A stretch of DNA of 64,000 bases from Nemertoderma westbladi (taxonomy: Eukaryota; Xenacoelomorpha; Nemertodermatida; Nemertodermatidae). The position numbers and the translations under genes are program-made. Under the pieces are notes generated by a model. The model did no database searches, was not told where the DNA came from, and saw nothing but the letters and a program-made list of their open reading frames with translations. Below, piece after piece: positions 34,472 through 44,999 of the stretch. The DNA lies in NCBI GenBank assembly GCA_032718475.1, contig JAUCBJ010005549.1, forward strand, positions 1 to 64,000, in the 5' to 3' direction. The first letter of the stretch is position 1; every line of letters begins with the position of its first letter.

Positions 34472-35537
34472 AGTAGCCGGCCAACCACAGGCCGAGGGCG
34501 ACGAACAGCCCACTGGAACGGTGACGGTGGGGCCGACAGGACGATGCCGGACGAGGTGGGAAGGTAGAGTCAACGAGGAGGACGTCGGGAAGAGTGATCA
34601 CCTGCGACGGGCGTACAACGCCATGAAGAAGATACTAAAGGTCGCCAAAGAAGGGAGAAAGGTAGACCAGCCTAAACTATATCAGAGGCTAGGTGAGTCC
34701 AATAAACATTTCTGTTATTTAGTCCGTTTTGGACAAGGGGAACGGGTAAGTGAGAGGGCGAGGGGGTCGCCACGGAACTGTTTGAATTGTGGCGGTCCGT
34801 GGTGATGGAACCAGAGGTGGTGTACATAGGGCCTTACTTAGTAGATGCCAGGGGAATTAAATTAGTGGGATGGGCGGACCCGTACGACGGCGAATCCGAG
34901 GTTAACCCCGAAGATTCAGTGTCGTCGGTTTGTAGGAACCCCAGCGAACGGTCGAAAATTACTAGGACAGAGAGGCGATGGGAGTCCGTCGCGACCGTAA
35001 CTGCTGCATCCTCCGTGAAAGCAAGACGGGTGTTAGAGATAGATCTGGCATGTCAATTAGACATTGTTGCGCTAGATCAAAAGGAACAAGAAAGGCAGTT
35101 GGATGAGGGAACTGCATTACTAGAGAGGGAGAGAGAATTAGCGAGAGAGTGCAAAGAGATGGCCGAGAGGGTGGCGAGAAACTATAGGGAGCGGGAGGAG
35201 GGAACGTAGCTGCCGATCGAGAATATGGTAGTCGCGGGGAGGACTTCTTGGAATACTCGAGAAGATTAAACTTCAGTCCGGAAGGACACAGGCAGACTGC
35301 AGGACATACTGTAGGCCTTACTGCACATACTATAGGCCATGCTGGGAGAGAAGGTGTCGACGATAGGGTAGCGCGGATGGCAGGATTAAACCCGGAAGTC
35401 GTGGCGTACATACCGGTCAGTAGGCAAGAAGTGGATAGGCCTATACCGGTACCTGCACACCAGTATGACTATAACATGCAGGGATATAATATATACCCAG
35501 GGGAGGGGGGGGGGTATTGCCGATAGGTGCGTGGGCC
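34472..35537 (+). pseudogene. E1 gag-like gene, middle segment (coiled coil)
   Basis: Continues the gag-like frame after the LINE, in three frames separated by frameshifts. It contains DHLRRAYNAMKKILKVAKEG, MEPEVVYIGPYLVDARGIKL and a Glu/Arg-rich heptad region (LERERELARECKEMAERVAR), each with a counterpart in E2. It ends at CTAAC, the target of the gypsy insertion. Confidence 0.8.
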
Positions 35538-35542
35538 CTAAC

Positions 35543-35645
35543 TGTTGTATATGTATTAGGCCATGGTTTTATCTGTCTGTATGTGTAACTTATAGGTATG
35601 GAATAATCTATCTATATATATAGCGGTACCTAAGTTGAGAATATA
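35543..35645 (+). repeat. Inverted LTR end, left copy
   Basis: Begins TGTTGTATATGTATTAGG and runs to TAAGTTGAGAATAT. It is the inverse of 39487-39589 with ~4 substitutions in 103 bp. It joins pol at a shared TATATTCTCAACTT-like junction. Confidence 0.9.
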
Positions 35646-36927
35646 ATACCAGCCCATTGTCCAAGTATAGTTGATCATGCATCGATCGAAATTGTTGAAC
35701 ATATATTGGTGCTTTGTTTAGATTAACGAAATCAGTAGATTTTGCTTGTATTAGGGATTGATAATCTTCATCTTGTTCAGCCGCTTTCTGTAATTCTTTA
35801 ATTAAGGGATCTGTGCAATAATTTTCTTCTGTTAGACTAATTAATGCAATATGTGTCGATGAATTTTGGGGAGGTTGGGTGTCTTCGTCATTGCCATTGG
35901 AAGGATTATCTACTGGAGCCCGGCTGAGAGCATCGGCAATTGAGTGATTTTTTCCTTTACACCATGCCACGGAGAATTGATATCATGATTGTAAATCAGA
36001 TTTAATTCGTTGGAGGCGTGCGTTTTCGATTTGACCAATTGTATAATTATTGAATATAGTCAATAGAGGGCGATGATCAGTGACAACTACAAAATGGGAT
36101 AAGCCTGCCACATATAGGTTACACTTAGTAATTGCGTATTTCATGGCTAAAGCCTCTAGTTCAATCGTCGAATATCGCGATTCTGCATCGCTCAAATATC
36201 TGCTTCCGCATAACACTAATCGCCATTGAGAACTATGTTTTTGAAGCAGAACGAACCCCAGACCGTATAGTCTTGAAGCATCTGTCTCTATATGGGTTTC
36301 TTTACTCGCATCAAAATGGGCTAAAATTGGGGAACTTGTGAGTACTTTCTTCACATCCTGAAATGCGATAGAGTGATTTTCTAGCCAGATGTATTCATTA
36401 CGTGTTTTCAGCAAGTCACGTAATGGTATTGTTACCTCGGATATTTTATCATTGAAGTTCCCCAGCTGATTGACCATTCCCAGAAATGATCTCAGTTCAC
36501 TAATATTTCGGGGTTCCGGAAAGTCTATGATGGCCTTTACTTTATCGGGTACGACCTCTATGCCATCAGTTGATATGATAAAACCTGCGAATTTAACACG
36601 ATGCAGTGCTAACTTAAACTTACGTTGATTGAGAGTTACACCAAACTCTCTGCATCTTTCTAAGAGTTCTTCAACACGACGAATATGGGTATCAAGATCT
36701 TTATCGACTATGAGAATGTCGTCTACTATCTTATGGATATTCTCAATTCCATCGAATGCTAAATCTGCCCTTAGATTAAAACTATCCCCTGTGGCAATGT
36801 AGCCCATTGGGGCACGGCAATATCTAAATCGCCCCCAGGGTGTTATAAATGTTGTATAATCACAACTATTTTCATCCAGTGCCAGTTGCCAATACCCATG
36901 CACCGCATCCACTTTCGTAAACCACAA
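35608..36927 (-). pseudogene. Ty3/gypsy Pol: reverse transcriptase and RNase H
   Basis: Minus-strand RT with FTKVDAVHGYWQLALDE, FRYCRAPMG and HKIVDDILIVDKD (catalytic VDD), then LNQRKFKLALHRVKFAGFII. The connection has FPEPRNISELRSFLGMVNQLG. RNase H follows: HIETDASRLYGLGFVL, RYSTIELEALAMKYAI and VVVTDHRPLL. One in-frame stop (TGA) near 35,980 separates this from the SIADALSRAP tether segment. The frame ends in the inverted LTR before any integrase zinc finger. A frameshift near 36,920 separates it from the upstream RT start (VAWCHPMVCVPKPCGGIRI, at ~37020-37090). Confidence 0.9.
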
Positions 36928-38045
36928 AGAATTCTATCTCTGATACCACATCAAATGGTGATTTTGCATTATGTACTGGGCGTTTTACTTGGCAATTTAA
37001 TTTTGTAAAATCTGCCGTTATTCGTATCCCTCCACATGGTTTAGGTACGCAGACCATGGGATGACACCAGGCCACTGGCCTGTCTCCTATTCGCTCAATA
37101 ATTAATACCTGCTTCCAGCATATTATCGATGGATTTCTTTGCCTCTTCACGATAGGAGAATGGTATTGTTCTAGCAGTATGAACTGCAAACGGTTTTGCA
37201 TTTTCTTGTAATTCAATAGTCATGGGGGGCCCTCCCATGACTCGCAACTCACCTTTTGATTTAAATACATCAGAAAATTTTGACAATAATTCTGTTTCTG
37301 TAATTTTAATGAAATTTTGTTCTGAGACATTATTACAATTCAATTCTTGCTGTGATGCTGTAGAAGTTTGTACAGCAGGTACAATGTTAGGTAATTGTAC
37401 TGGGAAGTTTTCATAAACTAAGCCCAAACCAATACATGCGCTAAGAGAAATATAAACATCCTTATCTGGAATATTTCTACAAAAAATAAAAGTTTCTTTG
37501 TGTTTCTGTGATCCCAACATAATAAATAAGTCAAAGCATCCAATCACGTCTAATTTGGATCCATTAACACCTTCAACAGTTTCATTAAATTTATTTAACT
37601 TTGATTCATCGATGCCAAGACTAGTTAACATTGAAATACCAGCTACAGTGGCCTGAGCACCAGTGTCGGATGTAATACATTGTTCGCCTAGGAATGTATT
37701 ATTCAATGTATAAACGTTTACTGTAATTATTGGTTTCTTTCTAGAGCTTACCTGTTTATTACTGGTATCAGTTGGTGCTATTATAACAGCTGAACTTGAT
37801 TTATTGTAGGATGAATTGCCACCTCCGCCTGTATTCCTAGTGGATGTTAGGCAGGCTCGATCAAAGTGTCCCTTCTTCTTGCATTTACGACAAGTTTTTC
37901 CTGAGGCTGGGCAAGGTCTCCCATATTGGTGGGGATAATTGCCACCGCAGAAATAACAAAGTTTCTTGGCTTGAATGTTTGTGCTTTCCATAGAGTGACT
38001 TTGTTTCCGTTCCTTCCATCTGTCCCATTTCCGACCCCTGCTCAT
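36928..38045 (-). pseudogene. Ty3/gypsy Gag zinc knuckle, protease and RT N-terminus
   Basis: Minus-strand frame from 38045. It has a cysteine pair region ([20 protein letters not shown]), then a CCHC knuckle [14 protein letters not shown]. An aspartic protease with [13 protein letters not shown] follows (DTGA active site), then a linker and [20 protein letters not shown] leading into RT. The ATG overlaps the preceding gag stop (ATGA), a layout compatible with -1 frameshifting or reinitiation. A frameshift near 37,100-37,200 breaks the passage into RT. Confidence 0.88.
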
Positions 38046-39118
38046 GCTGCGACCTGAAATTTTTTGTCATGTTCTTTTTCTTGCCCTGATTTATTAATGT
38101 TAATTGTTTTTCCACCAGATGCTGATCGGAGTTTTTCATCATCCTGCTTTGCTGTCTCCATGTTCCGACAGAGAGTTAAGGTCTCGTCTAGGGTTAAAGC
38201 TGGCTTTTTACTCAATAACTCTTGGCGTACTTCATCGTCATTTATGCCACAGGTTATAAGTGTAGTGAGCCAATCGTCTTGAGTCATTGACGCTAATTCG
38301 GCGGTGTCAGCCAATTCGCGCAATTTTAAATAATAATCATCAAATAATTCTCGATCCTTTTGGGTTCGCCTTACCAGTTGAAAACGGTCTACTGCTACAT
38401 TGCATTTTCCCTTTAAGTATAGTCGAATTTGGATGAGAACTTCTTTGAGAGTCATCTCAGTGTCCTGTGGGATTCTCATAATTGTTTTAATTCGTTCCAA
38501 AAGATCGGGAGAGCAATAAGACCAGAACATTGCTAATTGTTCCTATCTGGTGCGTTCGCGAAGTTTAACCACAGTTTCATAATTGGCCCAGGATGGTTCC
38601 CAACGTTTAAATGTTTTGTAGTCCACAGTATCCATTAAGGTGTCTGGGATTTTAGCAGTTGCTTTAACTGTATCTCGAGGATTTCTTACAGGGTTTATTG
38701 GATCCCCGTCTCTTGGAGTTCCATCAGTGCCTGAAGAAGAAGGAAGTCGAAGTGATTGCAGAAGAGACTTCATTTCTTCATCCCGGATTCGACTTTCCTG
38801 CTCCTGGTGCCTCCTGTCTTCTTCACGTTGTTGCAGCATGTGTGCAAACATCCTCTGCATCATAGATAGCGTATCCGAATCCTGTTCTACTGGATGTTGC
38901 CGGTAGGCTCCTCTTGAATCTTCCTTAGACATAGCTGTAATGTTATCGTGGTGTTTTTGTATTGCCACTTTTAGCATACTACACATTCGCGCTGTTGACT
39001 GTTTAGAATCCCACTGCATGGACAAAACATCGAATGCCGCGTGGATTTCCTCACGAGATAGCCGTTCTATCTCATCATTGGAGAGTTGGAGAGTCTCATC
39101 TAGCGTTCTCTCCATCAT
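38042..39118 (-). pseudogene. Ty3/gypsy Gag (one in-frame stop)
   Basis: Minus-strand Gag of about 358 codons interrupted by a single TAG near 38,540. The N-terminal half is Glu/Arg/Gln-rich and helical (MLQQREEDRRHQEQESRI). The C-terminal half shows the retrotransposon Gag capsid-like pattern (DRFQLVRRTQKDRELFDDYY...LRELADTAEL, ITCGINDDEVRQELLSKK). The leader between the LTR and the ATG is ~300 nt. Confidence 0.85.
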
Positions 39119-39486
39119 CAGTATAAGTTTACCGAACCGTAAGTGGCTTAGGCCTACTGTTTATGGATGTAGATAAATAGGCCTACTGGCATAGGCTACT
39201 AGGCTAGTCTGGCGGATTGGTCGGTAATTATGTATATCAACGTTCGCAAAGTTGGTACCGGTAGTGGAGAATCTGGTAGGTTCAGCAGTACGTTTTTACC
39301 GGTACCAGTATAGTGGTTATGTGAACAGCCCCCCTTATAGCAGGCGGTAGAGTATATGTAGATGATTTAAAATTAAAAGATCAGTAGAGTTCGAATATCT
39401 AAACACTGACTGCGCCATGCTGTGTTGTTGAACCATAGTTCATAAATAATAAGATAAGTAGTCTGACTGACAGACTGACTGATATA

Positions 39487-39589
39487 TATATTCTCAACTT
39501 AGCTACCGGTATATATATAGATAGATTATTCCGTACCTATAAGTTACACATACAGACAGATAAATCCATGGCCTAATACATATACAACA
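39487..39589 (-). repeat. 5' LTR start of the gypsy element (inverted-end right copy)
   Basis: Reading on the minus strand this is the U3 start, TGTTGTATATGTATTAGG. The full LTR probably extends to ~39418, ending ...CAACAACACAGCA before the primer-binding-site-like sequence. Confidence 0.85.
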
Positions 39590-39594
39590 CTAAC

Positions 39595-41260
39595 ATGTTA
39601 ACATCAACCCCAGCACCAAACATAACACTGGTGGGTGGGGGGGGGGGGGGGGGACGGGACAGGGTGACATTCCCCCATTGCAGTATCAGCAATACACTCA
39701 GCCAAGAACAAAAACCCCAAACCCCTCAGACCCAAATAAGTCGTGCAACATGGAGATATGGAGGGGACTGTTACCCCCGATGATATATCCAACGCAAGGA
39801 AAGTCGACGGGTCCGATGGGGGAACCGCACCCAACAGCAAGGGAGTCTGTATCACAACCATCGAGCGCGCTGGAAGTACAAGCGATGGGAATGGCACCAC
39901 TCATCGACGCGCTAAAGACAAGGATCGAGCTACCGCCAGTGGAGCCGTTCAAATTCGATGGTAGTAAGCCGGAGGAATACATGCAATTCCGGCGTATGTA
40001 CAGCAATGAAATACTAATGAAGAACTTGACACAGGCGGAGTGCCTTAAATACTTACAAGTCTACACAGGGGGGCCAGCATACGACATCGTGAGGCAATAC
40101 CAAGGTATTGAAGGAGGATTCACGACTGCATGGCAAAGCCCTGGACAGGGAATTCGGGCATCCTGCGAAGATCATCCGACAAACCTTAAGAGGAATAACA
40201 TCAGGCGGACTACAGGATAACCCTGTCAGCATTAAGACCTTCGCGAATAAAGTCGAAAAGGTGCTGATTGTGTTAAAGACCCTAGATGCACCTTACGAAC
40301 TTAACACATCGAATAACATCACTACTGTACAATAGCGCAGGCACTACCGATCTGGCTGAGGAACAAGTGGAGAAAGATCGCCTTCTCCACCCAGGAGAAG
40401 AAAGATGAGGAGCCAGGGCTAGAGGAGATGTCGAACTTCCTTAATTATGAAGCAGAATTGATTACAGACCCAGTCTACAGCGAGGAGAGTTTGGGTAAGG
40501 TGCCGAAGGCAGAATGCAGCCAATCTAAACCAGAACATAGTTCGGCGGATGCATTTCCAAGAGTTAGACAGTTGCTACTGCATGTGGCCATGCAGGGGAC
40601 TTGTAGTCTATAAGCAGCTGGGAGTAGGGCCACACCGTGGCAGGGACAGAAGCAAAACAACAACACAAACAAATACAATCCCAATACCCCCAGCAGGCCG
40701 AGTCCAAATAACCAAAACACTAAACCGGTAGATATGAATCTACGTGCGATACAAGGTATGCTACGACCCCAGCTACAAATGTGAATTGCATAGAGATGGA
40801 ACCCATAAGACCATGGACTGTAAGCATTGTCAGGCGTTACTCAAACAAGTTCGCATAGCCTACGCTGATTAGAATGGACTATGTCATCGATGCGCGGTAG
40901 CAGGACACTGGAAGGATGAATGGCAGGAACCACTGATAGAATACGACGAGACTGATGAGACTGGAGGCCAGAGGCATTCTGGAGGCATTCTCACACCATT
41001 TGGATGGACGCTCACTGGCCCAATTAGGATGAGGATACCGTTTGGTGTGTCCGAGACATCAGGGTGCATGCTGTCCGGTACTGTTGAGGACATAGAGGAG
41101 AAACCAGAGACGGGCGATGGGGAGGTCCCATATGGGAAGCGGCCCGAGGAAGGACACCCGGAGTCGGGGATGGGTATGGATCTGGAACCATGCATAGTGG
41201 AGTGTGGTGACAGGGTGGAGGATAAGTCCAGAGAAATACCACCAATAGATGAGTGAGGAG
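39595..41260 (+). pseudogene. E1 gag core (DUF1759-like), zinc knuckle and Pol-linker remnant
   Basis: Broken + strand frames after the gypsy insertion. 39880-40335 carries LPPVEPFKFDGSKPEEYMQF...LTQAECLKYLQVYTGGPAYD and ALDREFGHPAKIIRQTLRGI, the pattern of the DUF1759 capsid-like region of BEL/Pao Gag. 40760-40925 holds CELHRDGTHKTMDCKHCQAL and the knuckle GLCHRCAVAGHWKDEW. About 41000-41030 reads GGILTPFGWTLTGP, the protease-RT linker signature of BEL/Pao Pol. Nothing of RT, RNase H or integrase follows. Many stops and frameshifts. Confidence 0.8.
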
Positions 41261-41990
41261 AGGAAGCAACAGCAAGAGAGTGGGCGGAGGAGAATGGGTT
41301 CGACGCAGAGGACCTAGAGGCGATGGGATGGAACATAGATGTTCCGGGCGAGTATCGGTATGAGGATGGAGAAGAGTGGACGGCAAGACATCCGGAGAGA
41401 TGTCCGTATCAGACGCCGGTCAGTTGAGAAGCATGCCGATGGGGACAAGGTCGAGTAGGAGGACAGGGTGGAAGCGGAGAAAATGTGGGAAGATTAGACC
41501 AAGGGCAGAGAAGCCGATGATGAAACGTGACCAAGGAGGCAGGGAAGTTGGAGGAGGCTTGTTATACACACACATGGGGATGGCAGAGTGCGAAGGGGCA
41601 TTAAATGGTAAGCCATTATGCGTACCGAAGGATGACCGGGGGTCATCAGGGGCTTTACTGCCGGCGCACATATTGAGGGGGAGGCCAGCAGAGGTGGCAA
41701 ATACCAGTGAGGATGACATGAAGGGCGGCATTCAACCGCCAAATGACGACAAGATGGAGGGTGGCATTTTGCTGACAGGGGACCATGAGGAGACTAGTGA
41801 GATGACGAAAAGACCGGATTTAAGGGTGGAGGAGAAAGGAAGGTCAATCCCAAAAGAGTTGAAATTGACAAGGAGAGTGGGCCGAAGATTAAGAGGACCT
41901 ACAGGGGCGCATTGGGAGAGTTGCCTGCTGGAAGAATCGCCCTTAGGTTGTTGAGTCGTCCAATAAGTTGGACTGAGGGGGGTGGGAATG
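41261..41990 (+). pseudogene. E1 3' coding remnant
   Basis: Acidic and Arg-rich frames (for example GFDAEDLEAMGWNIDVPGEY, ending RRLRGPTGAHWESC). Parts of the terminal stretch match the E2 region near 59,880-60,000 (GAGACGCCCTTCCCAC motif at the end in both). No recognised domain. Confidence 0.5.
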
Positions 41991-42029
41991 TGGGCGAGAC
42001 GCCCTTCCCACACACAAAATAAAAAAAAA

Positions 42030-42560
42030 ATAAAAAATAATAGATAGATGGTAGATAGATGGTAGATAGTAGATAGAGATAGTGGATAGATAGATGGTAG
42101 ATAGATGGTAGATAGTAGATAGAGATAGTGGATAAATAGATGGTAGATAGATGGTAGATAGAAGATAGTAGTAGTGTACATAGTACCGTATAACCTGTGG
42201 GTACTGAGGGCACCACGTGGGGAATTGAGGGGTATGTACGCATACCATAGTAGTAGGGTACATAGTAGTGTAGAACCTGTGGGCACTGAGGGTGCCACAT
42301 GAGGAATTGAGGGGTATGTACGCATACCATAGGAGTAGGGTACATAGTACCGTAGTACCTGTGGGCACTGAGGGCGGCACGTGAGGAATTGAGGGGTATG
42401 TACGCATACCGGAGTAGTAGGGTACATAGTACCGTAGAACCTGTGGGCACTGAGGGCGCCATGTGAGGAATCGGGGGGTATGTACAGTACACATACCGGA
42501 GTAGTAGGGTACACAGTACCGTAGAACCTGTGGGCACTGAGGGCGCCACGTGAGGAACTG
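42030..42560. repeat. E1 3' tandem repeats (TAGA-rich microsatellite and ~80-bp unit)
   Basis: 42030-42165 is (GATAGATG/GTAGATA)n. From 42,170, five ~75-85-bp units carry TACATAGTACCGTAGAACC, TGTGGGCACTGAGGGCGCCA and GGGGTATGTACGCATACC. The TGTGGGCACnG...GCGCCACGT core also occurs repeatedly in the matching part of E2. Confidence 0.88.
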
Positions 42561-43188
42561 AGAAGGCAGATAGGATAATAGCACAGGCAGGGGGGGGAAC
42601 ATAAATAAATAAAATAAAATTAGGGGAATATTAGCACGAAGGAAAGAACAAGGTAGGAGGTAGGCCATCATTGATTTAAACCGTAGTCAAGTGCAACATT
42701 TTTCCAATTAGCTACTGGGATTGGGGACTAATTGACTAGAACAGCAGGACGAGACTTAGACTAACATGGTGCACACATGTGTGGGACCCGATAAGTGTGT
42801 GGAGAGTGAAAACGAAAATGGGGGAATGGGGGAAGTATGGGGAGGAGGTGTTGGCATGTGAGGGAGTGAAAGGAGTGCGATTAAAGTGTGGGGGGCAAGC
42901 ACGGATGAGGATGAGTCCCAAGGGACTGGTGAGAGAGGAAGGGACAGCAAGGTCCGTGAAGAAGATTTGAGGAAGGTTAGATAAAAATTGTGTGGAGAGA
43001 GAGGACAATGATCTCAAACAGAGACACCAGATACCTTGGTGCAACATAGCTCGCGATTGGACCAAGGATGGGTAGTACCAACATACCCATGGGGGCCGGT
43101 CTGGAAAGCCGACCCCGAGATGAAAACACCACCCCACATCCAATATTAGATTGGATTCCAGCGGAATTGAAGCGCACTTGAGGTTGAT
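42561..43188. other. E1 3' untranslated region
   Basis: Non-coding. 43080-43185 is conserved with E2 62,000-62,075 (CTGGAAAGCCGAC, CCACCCCAC, TCCAGCGGAATTG, AGCGCACTTGAG). Confidence 0.7.
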
Positions 43189-43234
43189 GCTATCTTCTCA
43201 CCGGGAAGATAGCGGGGGGGGGGGGGGGGGGGAG
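43189..43234 (+). promoter_or_regulatory. E1 hairpin and polypurine tract
   Basis: GCTATCTTC, loop TCACCGG, GAAGATAGC, followed directly by a G-rich polypurine tract ending GGAG at the 3' LTR. This is the expected plus-strand primer site. The same arrangement exists in E2 at 62078-62115. Confidence 0.85.
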
Positions 43235-43740
43235 TGTAAGCGGATTCAATTCCCTACACCACCCACCGAAAATGGGACCAGCATGAGGCTAGCATCAGGG
43301 AGTAACACCTACAGTGAGTGGCGAAGTGACAATTAGTATATAAGCCAATAGTGGGCAGGGAAGCACGTGGGGAAGGATAGTAAGGCATCCATTGGGTACC
43401 AAAGGCCACAGTAGCGTAGAGCTGAAACCAATATGTATCAATCATATAGTTACTCAGATTACTGATTTACTGGTCAGTTCATTATTACATAGTTGCGGAC
43501 CGGCATAGTTTTGACCGTCATTTCATATGTGCTGCTATCGTCATTCATGCTATACTGATTATTGTTACTATACCTGTATACATCTGACTGTGCTATTATT
43601 TCTGAGATTATTAATACTGAGAAACAAATTCTGTTATTTTCCCCAACGGCCTTCGGCCAAAGATATTAGCTCAGCAGCCCAGCAGCCAAGTGACGCTTAC
43701 AATCTTACCCGGTCGGGATCTGAGACTCGATCCCGTCACA
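43235..43740 (+). repeat. E1 3' LTR (506 bp)
   Basis: Same ends as the 5' LTR, but missing ~145 bp including the LTR hairpin and G-run. The TATATAA box is kept. Confidence 0.93.
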
Positions 43741-43904
43741 ATTTAAAATATACCAATGAAACAAAAATTAGAATCTATTCGATCGGAAAAGTCAAGGAGA
43801 AAAATGGTGTGTAAAACGATTCCTTATACAACATTATTTCCACTCTAAATATATGTATACTGCTATTTGTGTATATTTTTACTGTCACCTGACAATGAAC
43901 CGTT

Positions 43905-44150
43905 TAATAGGCACATAGCCCTTACATGATTTCACCCACTTTCTCCCTTCCTTACAGCGTTTGGAACCTTTTCTACCAGCCAACTGAGTATAAAACCCTT
44001 ACACTAGTTCGACCCCTCTTTCCATTCCTTACATGATTTCAACGTCCAATCAAATAATAGTTCATTAACCAATCCCAGGTGTTAATACAATAGGTGTTCC
44101 TAGTAGTGTAAGGATTGGGAATACGCGACCAGGTCCTTATAGCTTGCAAT
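43905..44150 (-). repeat. Dispersed ~250-bp repeat, copy 2
   Basis: Inverted partner of 30465-30735. Shared blocks include ACATGATTTCACCCA-type, CAACTGAGTATAAAACC-like and AACGTCCAATCAAATAATAG. The two copies flank E1 at unequal distances (about 1 kb and 0.16 kb). Confidence 0.8.
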
Positions 44151-44260
44151 CTCACAGTACTGCTATATTCATACCTGTATATTTGAGTAGGCCTATATGG
44201 TAGTAAGTCCGGATTACTGCCATGGTATGTATGGAAAACATATAATATCAAAATTATATT

Positions 44261-44451
44261 GACACAGTTCGGGTAGGGTGGGTTGACCTCAGGTGACTAG
44301 TGAAATGAATAACAACAGTTTTTAGAAGCTTTCTCCCAACAGGGCTTTCCATAATTACCTGAAGAAGCCCTGTTGGGAGAAAGCTTGTAATAACTGTTGT
44401 TATTCATTTCACTAGTCACCTGAGGTCAACCCACCCTACCCGAACTGTGTC
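44261..44451. mobile_element. 191-bp palindromic foldback MITE
   Basis: Two ~72-bp arms starting GACACAGTTCGGGTAGGG are near-perfect inverses around a ~40-base loop (loop-proximal stem AAGCTTTCTCCCAACAGGGC). No coding. The extreme symmetry suggests a cruciform-forming element or a hairpin-derived insertion. Confidence 0.9.
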
Positions 44452-44999
44452 CATATGACTACCAAGGTGACGAGAGCGCGAGAATTCCTCCTTAAATATC
44501 AGAATTATAGTGAACTATAAGTATAATAAGAGGTAACCTTCTGTATCAGTTAAGCAGTACTGCAGTATATCAATTTAACACCAAAACCAAAATATAATGG
44601 GTATGGGGCGAGCCATATAATACAATAGCACCGCTATATGCGAATACACAAATGAGTAATTCAATGCCTGTGAGACCCAATATTTTATTCATAATATTTT
44701 TCAATTTTTAACTTATCTACTTACAAGCTGTTAATAAGCATCGTATCCGTACATTTAGCACTCTACTTATATTGCACTATACTATACTATTTAGCAATAT
44801 ACTTAATTCTTTATTTTTTGAATATTTTCTAGATATCAATAGAAACGTTGTTATCTTCAGGTACCCTAAACAATATGAATACCAATACTTTCCTAAAATC
44901 AACATTAATCTTATGTATTCCTGACTATAGTTAAATATTCGAGAATATTAATAATAATTATACTCATTCAACGCCTAGAATTACAAAATTAGGTTAAGG
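44452..44999. other. No gene seen
   Basis: AT-rich. Confidence 0.5.

Larger units (their letters stand above)
35543..39589 (-). mobile_element. Ty3/gypsy-type element with inverted LTR ends, nested in E1 (TSD CTAAC)
   Basis: A 4,047-bp insertion flanked by CTAAC at 35538-35542 and 39590-39594; E2 has the matching uninterrupted site. Coding is on the minus strand. The 5' end (39589 downward) is a ~172-bp LTR starting TGTTGTATAT and followed at 39417 by TGGCGCAGTCAGTG, a primer-binding-site-like string. Instead of a direct 3' LTR, the other end (35543-35645) holds the first ~103 bp of that LTR in inverted orientation, with 4 mismatches by eye. Integrase and normal 3' LTR are absent; pol stops just after RNase H. 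Confidence 0.88.
31753..43740 (+). mobile_element. E1: BEL/Pao-like LTR retrotransposon with two nested insertions
   Basis: An 11,988-bp element flanked by the 5-bp target duplication ATTTA (31748-31752 and 43741-43745). Both LTRs begin TGTAAGCGGATTC and end GATCCCGTCACA. The interior reads on the + strand: a gag-like protein starting 56 nt after the LTR, a DUF1759-like Pao Gag core, a zinc knuckle, a small Pol remnant, tandem repeats, a hairpin and a polypurine tract. No RT or integrase of its own is left. A LINE (32687-34461) and a Ty3/gypsy-type element (35543-39589) are inserted in it. Without them and their duplicated target bases it is about 6.15 kb, comparable to E2 at 55716-62654, which supplies the empty-site sequence for the gypsy insertion. 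Confidence 0.92.

Noticed and set aside
35543..39589. DIRS-type retroelement (inverted ends)
   Set aside because: No tyrosine recombinase; protease DTGA, Ty3-like RT/RNase H, a 5-bp target duplication and a primer-site-like string fit a rearranged Ty3/gypsy element better.
41732..42671. Several overlapping minus-strand frames rich in Pro/Tyr/Leu
   Set aside because: Shadows of E1 3' tandem repeats; internal periodicity follows the DNA repeat.
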